From positions 1 to 40,522 of the forward strand of contig JAJTHE010000064.1 in NCBI GenBank assembly GCA_021298815.1: 40,522 nt of DNA. The letters run 5' to 3'. This document shows positions 18,044 through 25,339 of the stretch, piece after piece. Made by a program: the position numbers and the translations under genes. Within the stretch, counting starts at the first letter, position 1. Every line of letters starts with the position of its first letter. Under the pieces are notes generated by a model. The model was not told the origin of the DNA. It saw only the letters and a list, made by a program, of their open reading frames with translations, and did no database searches. Origin of the DNA: Betaproteobacteria bacterium. Its GTDB lineage: Bacteria; Pseudomonadota; Gammaproteobacteria; Burkholderiales; CAIKXV01.

Positions 18044-18733
18044 ATGAAACACACCCTTGCCTTAGCCGCCGCAGCGGTGTCGATGCTGGTTTCGACTGCC
18101 CACGCGAACCTGATCCTCAATGGCAGTTTCGAACTGCCGGCGACACCCGTGGGTGGGTACACCGTGTACGATAGGTTCGGCGCCGAGAAGATCGACAGCT
18201 GGCAGGTGCAAAGAACCGGCGGCGGGTTTGCCGTCAACCGGATCGTCGCCGTCGTCAACGGCTCGTATACCGAAGGCGGGTATTCCTTCCCGGCATCCGA
18301 CGGCGACAACTGGGTCGACCTGACGGGGTTGTTGACCGGGGTCACGGCGGGCGTGCTGCAGAACTTCGTATCCGTGCCGGGGCAGACGTAACGGGTGTCG
18401 TTCGACGTGGGCAACGTCTCTGGTGGGTCGTTCGGTCAATCTTCGTCGGTCGCTCTCCTGATTCCAGGAGCAGGTCAGTTCACATTCGTCAACTCGACGC
18501 CCGGGACGACGATGAACTGGCAGCGCTTCAGCGTCGAGTACGTGGCAGACGCGGTGTCGTCGGGTTTCTTCTTCTGGAACCTGGATCCTGAAGGCGACAA
18601 CGTGAACGGCCTCGACAACGTCGTGGTGGAGGCGGTGCTGCCGACCGCAGTCGTGCCAGTGCCGGGTGCGCTGTCGCTGCTGCTGGGTGGCGTCGGCCTG
18701 CTGGCCGGGTTCGCGGCGCGCCGGCGCGGCTGA
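18044..18733 (+). pseudogene. PEP-CTERM-type exported protein interrupted by an in-frame TAA
   Basis: A secreted-protein gene with a signal peptide (MKHTLALAAAAVSMLVSTAHA), then NLILNGSFELP, an opening seen in PEP-CTERM proteins with a DUF642-like domain, and a C-terminal sorting tail VPVPGALSLLLGGVGLLAGF followed by ARRRG. The tail would be recognised by an exosortase. A TAA at 18389-18391 splits the frame after VPGQT; the same frame resumes at once with RVSFDVGN. The family pattern GQTYRVSFDV suggests a Tyr codon (TAC/TAT) became TAA by one base. Without the stop the product is about 229 residues. It could be a real mutation or a sequencing error. No exosortase gene lies in the window. Confidence 0.82.
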
Positions 18734-18801
18734 ACAGCGGCCGGACCGTGCCGCAGGCCGTCGATACCCTGACGGCGGGGTGATGCGGCGCGGCGCGTGC
18801 C

Positions 18802-18835
18802 GGTAGCGCGCGATCGATCGCGATCGCGCGCTGCC
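18802..18835. other. Strong GC-rich hairpin between the PEP-CTERM pseudogene and the HTH-aminotransferase gene
   Basis: AGCGCGCGATCG (18805-18816) pairs perfectly with CGATCGCGCGCT (18821-18832) across an ATCG loop; a G-T wobble and two G-C pairs extend the stem to 15 pairs. There is no T-run after it, so it is not a textbook terminator. It may insulate the two genes or bind a protein. Confidence 0.6.
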
Positions 18836-18854
18836 AGATGGGTATGCCCTGCTT

Positions 18855-18871
18855 GTCAAACTGGTTTTGAC
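18855..18871. promoter_or_regulatory. Inverted repeat GTCAAA-N5-TTTGAC upstream of the HTH module
   Basis: A six-base perfect inverted repeat (18855-18860 and 18866-18871) sits 19 bases before the ATG at 18890. Such a site directly ahead of a gene encoding a helix-turn-helix module could be its own operator. A related TTTGTCAAA lies at 17990-17998, ahead of the PEP-CTERM gene. Confidence 0.3.
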
Positions 18872-18889
18872 GAGATAAGCTCCCGGTCT

Positions 18890-19177
18890 ATGTCATCCGA
18901 GTCTCACTCCGCCAACTGCGCATCCCGCCTGGTCGCCCTGTTCGGCAGCCAGGCCGAGGTCGCGCGCCGGCTGCAACTCGACCGTGCCGTGGTCAGCCAC
19001 TGGATCAAGGTCGGCTACGTGCCTGCCCGCTGGGGCACCGAGATCGAACTGGCGACCGACGGTCGCATCACCGCCTCCGAGGTTGTGGCTGAAGCGAGCA
19101 GCCGCAAGCCGATCAAGCTCAAATCTCGCCCCGACGGCGAAGGTCCGTTCGGGTCCACCCTCCAAGGGAGTGACACG
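18890..19177 (+). CDS. YdaS/Cro-like helix-turn-helix module, reading in frame into the aminotransferase
   Basis: From ATG 18890 the frame encodes about 96 residues with a compact HTH (LVALFGSQAEVARRLQLD, then AVVSHWIKVGYVPARW) followed by IELATDGRITASEVV, a pattern of YdaS-like Cro-type regulators, where the protein normally ends near this point. Here there is no stop: the frame continues through KLKSRPDGEGPFGSTLQGSD straight into the Met of the aminotransferase at 19178. The result would be a 523-residue HTH-aminotransferase. The aminotransferase also has its own ribosome site, so two products (long and short) are possible. No Shine-Dalgarno is obvious before 18890. Confidence 0.6.
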
Positions 19178-20461
19178 ATGAGTCTCCAGTACGCCCCGTC
19201 CAAGCGCATCGCCTCGTTCCACCCGCCGCAGCGCACACTGATGGGGCCCGGTCCGACCGAGATCCACCCGCGCGTCCTGACCACGATGAGCCAGCCGGCG
19301 ATCGGCTACCTCGACCCGGTGTTCGTCGAGATGATGGAAGAGCTGAAGTCGCTGCTGCGCTATGTCTACCAGACCAAGAACGCGCTGACCTTCCCGGTGT
19401 CCGGTCCCGGCTCGGTCGGCATGGAGTACTGCTTCGTGAACATGGTCGCCCCGGGCGACAAGGTCATCGTCTGCCGCAACGGCGTGTTCGGCGGCAGGAT
19501 GATCGAGAACGTCGAGCGTTGCGGCGGCATCCCGATCGTGGTCGAGGACGAGTGGGGCTCGCCGGTCAGCCCCGAGAAGCTGGAAGACGCGCTGAAGTCC
19601 AACTGCGACGCGCGCATAGTCGCCTTCGTGCACGCTGAGACCTCCACCGGCGCCCGCTCGGACGCGAAGACCCTGGTCGAGATCGCGCACAAGTACGACG
19701 CGCTGACCATCGTCGATGCGGTGACCTCGCTGGCCGGCGTGCCGGTGCTGGTCGACGAGTGGGGCATCGATGCGGTCTACTCGGCCAGCCAGAAATGCCT
19801 GTCCTGCACGCCCGGCCTGTCGCCGGTGTCGTTCTCCGAGCGCGTGGTCGAGCATGTCAAGGCGCGCAAGGACAAGATCCACAGCTGGTTCATGGACATG
19901 AACCTGTTGCTCAGCTACTGGAACGGTGGCGGCGGCGGTACCGCCGGCGCGCCGGTGCGCACCTACCATCACACCGCCCCGACCAATTCGCTGTTCGCGC
20001 TGCACGAGGCCCTGGTGCTGATCCGCGAGGAAGGCCTGGAGAACTGCTGGGCGCGCGCGCATCGCCACCATGTGGCGCTGAAGGCCGGCCTCGAGTCGAT
20101 GGAGCTGAAGTTCCTGGTCAAGCCGGAGTACCAGCTGCCGCAGATGAACGCAGTCGTTTGCCCGACCGGCATCGACGAGGCCAAGGTGCGCCGTGAGCTG
20201 CTCAACGAGTACAACATCGAGATCGGCGCCGGCCTCGGGCCGCTGGCAGGCAAGATCTGGCGCATCGGCCTGATGGGCTATTCCTGCCGTACCGAGAACG
20301 TGATGCTGTGCCTGTCGGCGCTCGACCAGGCGATGTCCGACCAGGGTGCGAAGATCCATGTCGGCGAGGCCCAGGGTGCCGCGCATGCCGCATATGCGAC
20401 GCTGCATGCCCGCATCGCGCAGCAGAAGAAGGACCGGGCGAAGGTGGCACGCGCAGCCTGA
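19178..20461 (+). CDS. Class V aminotransferase, alanine-glyoxylate aminotransferase family
   Basis: PLP enzyme of fold type I, class V; relatives transfer amino groups from alanine or serine to glyoxylate. It has 427 residues from ATG 19178, which has AGGGAG seven bases upstream. Features seen: substrate-loop GPGPTEIHPRVL (23-34), glycine-rich SGPGSVGME (75-83), HAETSTG (152-158), PLP-ring aspartate in IVDAVTS (Asp180) and Schiff-base Lys206 in SASQKCLSC. The C-terminal tail after about 390 is Ala/Gln/Lys-rich. The same frame is open upstream through an HTH module (previous entry). It is distinct from the second, GNAT-fused class V aminotransferase about 5 kb downstream. Confidence 0.9.
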   Translation: MSLQYAPSKRIASFHPPQRTLMGPGPTEIHPRVLTTMSQPAIGYLDPVFVEMMEELKSLLRYVYQTKNALTFPVSGPGSVGMEYCFVNMVAPGDKVIVCRNGVFGGRMIENVERCGGIPIVVEDEWGSPVSPEKLEDALKSNCDARIVAFVHAETSTGARSDAKTLVEIAHKYDALTIVDAVTSLAGVPVLVDEWGIDAVYSASQKCLSCTPGLSPVSFSERVVEHVKARKDKIHSWFMDMNLLLSYWNGGGGGTAGAPVRTYHHTAPTNSLFALHEALVLIREEGLENCWARAHRHHVALKAGLESMELKFLVKPEYQLPQMNAVVCPTGIDEAKVRRELLNEYNIEIGAGLGPLAGKIWRIGLMGYSCRTENVMLCLSALDQAMSDQGAKIHVGEAQGAAHAAYATLHARIAQQKKDRAKVARAA

Positions 20462-20490
20462 CCGGCGCAGGGCCGTTACGGTGTTTGCGG

Positions 20491-20511
20491 GGGCTCGCTG
20501 TCGGCGGGCCC
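20491..20511 (+). terminator. Possible terminator hairpin after the aminotransferase
   Basis: GGGCTCGC (20491-20498) pairs with GCGGGCCC (20504-20511) with one G-T wobble and a five-base loop, 30 bases past the stop. No T-run follows, so the role is uncertain. Confidence 0.25.
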
Positions 20512-20679
20512 TTCGCGTTTGCGGCAGGCGGTTGCGCGCCATCCGCCCCCGGGGGCTACCCGCCCGACCCGGTCGGCGCTACTCTTAGGGGGTAGCTTCC
20601 GATCGCCTTTCCCGACCCGGCAACCCGGGCTCGCAGGGGCTGCCCGCCGGCGGCCCCTCCCGAGGATGCGTGCAACGAC

Positions 20680-21645
20680 GTGAATGACGATTTGACCCAG
20701 ACCCGAGACCCCGGCATCCTGCCCAGGGAAATGGACGTCGCCGTGCTGTTCGCGGACGTCGCCGGCAGCACGCGCCTTTACGAACTGTTCGGCGATCAGC
20801 TGGCGAAGAAGCTGATCGACGCCTGCCTGCGCTGCATGCGCGAGGCCGCAGTCGATTCCGGCGGCCGGGTGGTGAAGATCATCGGCGACGAGATCATGTG
20901 CGTGTTCCCGGATGCCGAGCACGCCTACCTCGCGGCCACCGAGATGCAGATCCGGGTGAACGAGCTTTCGAACCAGCCGGTGCCCGATTCGCAGATGAAG
21001 CCGGGCGCCAACTCGCGGGCGATCCGGGTCGGCTTCCATGCCGGTCCGGTGATCGAGGAGAACGGCGACCTGTTCGGCGACACGGTCAATGTCGCCTCGC
21101 GCATGACCGCGATCGCCAAGGCCAACCAGATCATGACCACGGGCGCGACGGTCGCCCGGTTGCCCGACCTGCTGCGGGTCTCGACCCGCGAGATCGCCGC
21201 GCTGGCGGTCAAGGGCAAGGGCGAGGCGATCTCCGTGTTCGAAGTGATCTGGCAGGCGAGCGAAGACCTGACCATGGCGATCACGATGCAGCCGAACACC
21301 GCCAGCATCTCGATGATCATCCCGCGTTCGCTGCGGCTCGAGCGCGGCGAGTTCGCGCTGGTGCTCGACCTCGAACATCCGGGCGTGGTGCTCGGGCGCG
21401 ATCCGCACTGCGCGATCGTGGTCGCCGACCGCCAGGCATCGCGGCAGCATGCGCGAATCGAGCGGCGCCGCGACAAGTTCTTCCTGATCGACCAGAGCAC
21501 GAACGGCACCTTCGTCACCTTCGACGGCGAACCCGAGATCGTGCTGCTGCGAGAGGAAGTGATGCTGCGCGGCCGCGGCCGGATCTCGTTCGGCCATTCG
21601 GCGGCCGAGAACGAAGAAACGGTGCGCTTCTCGATGGTGGGTTGA
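20680..21645 (+). CDS. Class III adenylate cyclase fused to an FHA domain
   Basis: Predicted soluble nucleotide cyclase with a C-terminal phosphothreonine-binding domain. It has 321 residues. Cyclase domain (about 15-200): metal-binding Asp26 (FADVAGST) and Asp70 (IIGDE), adenine-selecting Lys66 and Asp130 (DLFGDTVN), and transition-state Asn137 and Arg141 (VNVASRM). All catalytic positions are kept, and the Lys/Asp pair points to ATP rather than GTP. FHA domain (about 220-300): VLGRDPHC, SRQHARI and STNGTF. The fusion would let a Ser/Thr kinase signal steer cAMP output; that is inference. The start is GTG 20680, with GAGG rather far upstream (14 bases); ATG at 20731 would shorten it to MDVAVLF. 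No kinase gene is adjacent. Confidence 0.9.
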   Translation: MNDDLTQTRDPGILPREMDVAVLFADVAGSTRLYELFGDQLAKKLIDACLRCMREAAVDSGGRVVKIIGDEIMCVFPDAEHAYLAATEMQIRVNELSNQPVPDSQMKPGANSRAIRVGFHAGPVIEENGDLFGDTVNVASRMTAIAKANQIMTTGATVARLPDLLRVSTREIAALAVKGKGEAISVFEVIWQASEDLTMAITMQPNTASISMIIPRSLRLERGEFALVLDLEHPGVVLGRDPHCAIVVADRQASRQHARIERRRDKFFLIDQSTNGTFVTFDGEPEIVLLREEVMLRGRGRISFGHSAAENEETVRFSMVG

Positions 21646-21736
21646 GGCCTGGCGCCCGCCGCCCGCCGCCAGCCGCATTGGTACTTTCGGATCAATGGGG
21701 CGGTTGCAGACCCCGGATCAGCACCGTAAAGTGCGC

Positions 21737-21770
21737 AGGCATGCAGGGAGACGGCTCCGACTGCATGCTT
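21737..21770. other. Two-part hairpin upstream of the VPLPA-CTERM gene
   Basis: GCATGCAG (21739-21746) pairs with CTGCATGC (21761-21768), and inside it GGAG pairs with CTCC around ACGG, leaving a two-base GA bulge. It ends about 50 bases before the ATG at 21819, so it could sit in the 5' leader of that gene or end the cyclase transcript. Confidence 0.4.
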
Positions 21771-21818
21771 CCGGCCATGCGCTGGCCCCACGATCATCCG
21801 GACATGCGAGGCGATCCC

Positions 21819-22577
21819 ATGCGTGCATTGAATGCGATGCTTGTGCCGCTCCTGCTCTTGCTCGGTGCAGGCCCTGTCGCCGCCGCGACGTCGTATGAAG
21901 CCGGCAACGCGCTCACCTTCGCGCCCGGCAGTTCGACCGCCCCGATCAGGGCCACCATCGAGCGGGCACCGTTTTCCGGGGGGGCGGACACCCTGGGCAG
22001 CTTCCCGACCTTCGCGCTCGCCGACGGGTCAGCCACGGACTTCGACGGGACGCCTCGCCCCGTCGGGCAGGGGTTCACCTTGGGGGCGCGGGTCCAGGGC
22101 TCCACGACCGGCGACCCGTTCGTTGCGCAGTTGGCCCGTTCGTTCGCGGAGGTGACCGGCAAGCTGACGCTGACGAACGTCTCGGCGCTGCCTGGCACGA
22201 TGTCTTTCGACATCGCAGCCGATTTCGCGTTCTCCACCCTGTTCGACAATCCCGCGATAGAGACGATCTTCGCGAAATGGGGTTTCACCTTCGGCGGCCT
22301 GGTGCCCGAGGACAGCATCAACCTCTCCGGCTTTCCCGATCCGCTGGGGATGGTCATGGCAACGAACCAGAATGTTCCGTTGAGCACCGGCACCTTCACG
22401 GGCCTTGGCGCCAGTTTCCTGGTGTCCCCCGGGCAGGCGCGCGAGATCACCATCACGCTGCGGGCCGAAGGGGAGGGCACCCAGGCCGTCGCTGCGATCC
22501 CGCTGCCCGCCGCTGCGCCGCTGATGCTGTCGGGGCTGGCCGGGCTTGGACTGCTGCTGCGGCGCCGGAGTGCCTGA
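21819..22577 (+). CDS. VPLPA-CTERM-type sorted exported protein
   Basis: Secreted protein of 252 residues with unknown function. It has a signal peptide (about 1-21, ending GAGPVAAA), a Gly/Thr/Ser-rich beta-type body, and a C-terminal sorting signal IPLPAAAPLMLSGLAGLGLL followed by LRRRSA: the motif, hydrophobic helix and Arg cluster of the VPLPA-CTERM/PEP-CTERM family. Such tails are cut by an exosortase after export. ATG 21819 is preferred over ATG 21804 because GAGG lies seven bases before it. It stands between the cyclase-FHA gene and another CTERM protein; all three CTERM proteins in this region differ in the body and share only the tail. Confidence 0.87.
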   Translation: MRALNAMLVPLLLLLGAGPVAAATSYEAGNALTFAPGSSTAPIRATIERAPFSGGADTLGSFPTFALADGSATDFDGTPRPVGQGFTLGARVQGSTTGDPFVAQLARSFAEVTGKLTLTNVSALPGTMSFDIAADFAFSTLFDNPAIETIFAKWGFTFGGLVPEDSINLSGFPDPLGMVMATNQNVPLSTGTFTGLGASFLVSPGQAREITITLRAEGEGTQAVAAIPLPAAAPLMLSGLAGLGLLLRRRSA

Positions 22578-22774
22578 GTCTTCCTGGTCGACCAGGGCAC
22601 CAACACTGCGCTGAGCGCGAGTCCGCTGCCGTCGCTGGCCCGCATCGGCTGCCATTGATCCATTCGGACTAACGGCGTGCAGTCTGCCGCTGGTGTTGCG
22701 ATGCCCGCTACCGCTACACTCGGAACAGGTTCGCGCGGTCCGGGCGATGTTCTTATTCCTGGTGGAGCCATCCG

Positions 22775-23497
22775 ATGAATCGCCTCTCTTCCCTTGTCGC
22801 GTCAGCGGCAGTTCTTTTCCCGCTGGCTGCGACGGCTGCAACCGTCTCGGTCGACGGCCGTTCGAACCTGTTCGCCGCAGGCCAGGGTGCGGTCAGTGCG
22901 CCCGGCGGCGGCGGCGGCGGCGTGCTGCCGCCGTCGGTGGCCTTCGCCGCAGGTGCCGGCAAGGTGCTGACGTTCTCCAGCGTCGTCGGTCTCACCGACT
23001 GCTGTTCCGGCGTGCCGGACATGGACGCCGATGGTTCCACGAACCTCATCGCTGCCGGGACCACCGTGGTGGGTGCGGCGAACGGCATTTCCGGCATCAC
23101 TGCACCGCGCCAGATGTTCCTCGCCGGCGTGTTCCTGGATGATTCCGTCCCGGCCGGCGCGGCGCCCGCATCGCTGGACTTCACCGGCAACACCGGCTTC
23201 GCATCGCTGTCGCCGCTGCTCAACCAGATGTTCTTCATCGGCGACGGGCTGACCGGCACGGGCAGCGGCGCCGTGCAGAGTTTCCTGGTGCCGACCGGCG
23301 CAACCCGCCTGTTCCTCGGTTTCGCCGATGGCTTCGCGTTCAATGGCGCGCACGGGTTCTACGACGACAATGCCGGGACGCTGCGCGCCACCTTCGAGAT
23401 CAGCGATGGCACGACGGTCGTGCCGGTGCCGGCCGCGCTGCCTCTGATGCTGGCCGGGCTGGGCGTGTTCGGCCTGGTGGCGCGCCGACGCGGCTGA
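22775..23497 (+). CDS. VPxP-CTERM-type sorted exported protein
   Basis: Secreted protein of 240 residues, function unknown. It has a signal peptide (about 1-22, ending PLAATAAT), a Gly-rich turn with six glycines in a row (APGGGGGGVLPP), a body rich in small residues with a Cys-Cys pair (LTDCCSGVPD), and a sorting tail VPVPAALPLMLAGLGVFGLV followed by ARRRG. ATG 22775 has GGTGGAG seven bases upstream, a good ribosome site. Its tail is nearly the same as that of the pseudogene at 18044, which suggests that one exosortase serves both. Confidence 0.87.
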   Translation: MNRLSSLVASAAVLFPLAATAATVSVDGRSNLFAAGQGAVSAPGGGGGGVLPPSVAFAAGAGKVLTFSSVVGLTDCCSGVPDMDADGSTNLIAAGTTVVGAANGISGITAPRQMFLAGVFLDDSVPAGAAPASLDFTGNTGFASLSPLLNQMFFIGDGLTGTGSGAVQSFLVPTGATRLFLGFADGFAFNGAHGFYDDNAGTLRATFEISDGTTVVPVPAALPLMLAGLGVFGLVARRRG

Positions 23498-23509
23498 CCG
23501 GCGCGGATC

Positions 23510-23567
23510 GGCCTGCGATCCCCTGAGGATCACCCGGGGATACGCAGGCCGCCCCGATTGACGGGGC
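23510..23567 (+). terminator. Two tandem hairpins after the VPxP-CTERM gene
   Basis: GGCCTGCGATCCCC (23510-23523) pairs with GGGGATACGCAGGCC (23536-23550) apart from one bulged base, and directly after it GCCCCG pairs with CGGGGC (23551-23567). The pair lies 13 bases past the stop and would end or protect the transcript, though no T-run follows. Confidence 0.45.
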
Positions 23568-23615
23568 ACGTGTTCGCCCGGATGCTCGCTGCGTGTCCAC
23601 AGCCGGCGAACCCCG

Positions 23616-25339
23616 ATGAGCAGCGAGCCGTTGTCATTCTCCGTCGCGACGACCGAGGCCGAGTTCGAACAGATCCATCGGCTCAACCACGACACGTTCT
23701 GCATCGAGATCCCGCAGCATCCGCGGCGCGAGGACCGGCGGCTGGCCGACCGGTTCCATGCCGAGAACACCTACGTGGTCGGCAAGCGTGGCGCGGAGCT
23801 TGTCGCGATGGTCGCGTTGCGCGACCGGCGTCCGTTCTCGCTCGACGCGAAGCTGCCTGGCCTGGATGACTGGCTGCCGGAGGGCCGGCGTACCGGCGAA
23901 GTCCGGCTGCTGGCGATCAGGCCGGACAGCCGGCAACGCAGGGCGCTGGCCGGGCTGATGCGCGAACTGTGGCGCGTCGCGGCTGGGCGCGGCCTCGACA
24001 TGCTGGTGATCTCGGGCACGACGCGGCAGCTGGGCTTGTACCGGCAGCTCGGCTTCGAGCCGTTCGGTCCGCGGGTCGGCACCGCCGAGGCGGCCTACCA
24101 GCCGATGTGCCTGCGCCGGGAGACCCTCAACCTGGGGCTGCGTTCGGTGCGGCAGGCCCGGCCCGCGGCGGATCCGGTCGCCAGCCCGCTGTCCCCGTCG
24201 TTGCCGCGGGTGGCGGCCTGCGTGCTCGACGCGGCGGCGGCGCATCCGCGGCCGCATCGGGGCGATGCCGTGGCGGACCTGCTGCGCCGGGTGCGCGGCC
24301 GGCTGTGCGCGGCCACCGGCGCGCAGGATGTGCAGGTGCTGTCCGGTACCGGTACGTTCGCCAACGACGCGATCGCGGCCCAGCTCGCCGCGCGCCCGGG
24401 CCGCGGGCTGGTGCTGGTCAACGGCGAGTTCGGCGAACGGCTTGCCGCGCATGCGGCGGGCGCGCGTGCGGTGGTCGACGTGCTGCGCATCGACTGGGAA
24501 CACGCGTTCGATTTCGAGGCGATCGCCGCGTCGCGGGCCGCGCAGCCGCCGGCATGGGCCTGGATGGTCCACTGCGAAACCTCGACCGGCCGGATGAACG
24601 ACGCCGATGCCTTCCGTGCGATGTGCAGGCGGCTGGGATGCCTCGCGGTGCTCGACTGCGTGAGTTCGCTCGGAAACGTGCCGGTGTCGATCGACGGCAT
24701 CGCCTTCGCCTCCGGGGTCAGCGGCAAGGGACTGGCCGGTCTCACCGGCCTTGCGCTGGTCTTCCATCGCAGCGACGCGCTGTGCTGCCCGCGGGATACC
24801 CGGGCATGCCGCGCTGCCTCGACCTCGACCGCTACCGCAGCACCGGTGGGGTCGCCTGGTCGCTGTCGTCGAACCTGCTGGAAGCCCTCGACCGGGCGCT
24901 GTCCGACGCCGGCTGGCCGGCAGTGCCGGGCAGCATCGCGCAGCGTCCGGCCTTCCGTACGCAGGCCCTGCGCGAGGCAGTGGTGGCGGTGCTGGCCGCC
25001 GGCGGATTGCAGGTACTCGTGGAGGACGTGGGTGCTGCACCGTTCCTGGTCACCGTGGCGCTGCCGTGTTCGGTCGACGGCGCGGCAGTGGGAGCGGCAA
25101 TGCAGCGCGAGGGATTCACGCTCGCCTGGGAGAGCGCCTACCTGCGCACGCGCAACTGGATCCAGTTGGCCTGGATGGGCCGGCGCCCGGATGAAGAGGT
25201 GCTGGCCGCGGCGCGGGCGCTGGTGCGTTGCTGCCGCCGGGGCGGGCGCGGGACGGGTCGCGGGCAGTCTTGCGGCGTGAAGTGGGCGATGCGCCCGCGT
25301 CGTGCTACAGCCCGAGCCGCTGCCAGATGGTGGACGTGA
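23616..25339 (+). pseudogene. GNAT acyltransferase - class V aminotransferase fusion, frameshifted
   Basis: The N-terminal part (about 1-170) is a GNAT-type acyltransferase with EVRLLAIRPDSRQRRALAG as the acyl-CoA loop and LGLYRQLGFEPFG near its end. It joins a class V aminotransferase (about 195 on) with VLSGTGTFAND, HCETSTG (319-325), PLP aspartate Asp347 (LDCVSS) and likely Schiff-base Lys371 (GVSGKGLAGLTG). At about 24782 the homologous frame shifts by -1: after HRSDAL the sense continues in the next frame as LPAGYPGMPRCLDLD and on to a stop at 25337-25339. In the original frame the product would instead end in Arg/Trp-rich nonsense at 25280. No slippery heptamer is present, so an indel or sequencing error is likelier than programmed shifting. 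No clear Shine-Dalgarno precedes ATG 23616. The repaired protein would be about 574 residues, overlapping metF by 35 bases tail-to-tail. Confidence 0.78.

Noticed and set aside
22580..22612. Sequence after the VPLPA-CTERM stop that would read FLVDQGTNTA, recalling the FHA segment FLIDQSTNGT of the cyclase
   Set aside because: Only about ten residues match and nothing else of an FHA domain surrounds them. It also forms the 14-base palindrome CCTGGTCGACCAGG; either chance or a tiny remnant, not supportable.
24770..24800. Programmed -1 frameshifting in the GNAT-aminotransferase gene
   Set aside because: The bases around the shift (CTGTGCTGCCC) contain no X-XXY-YYZ slippery site.
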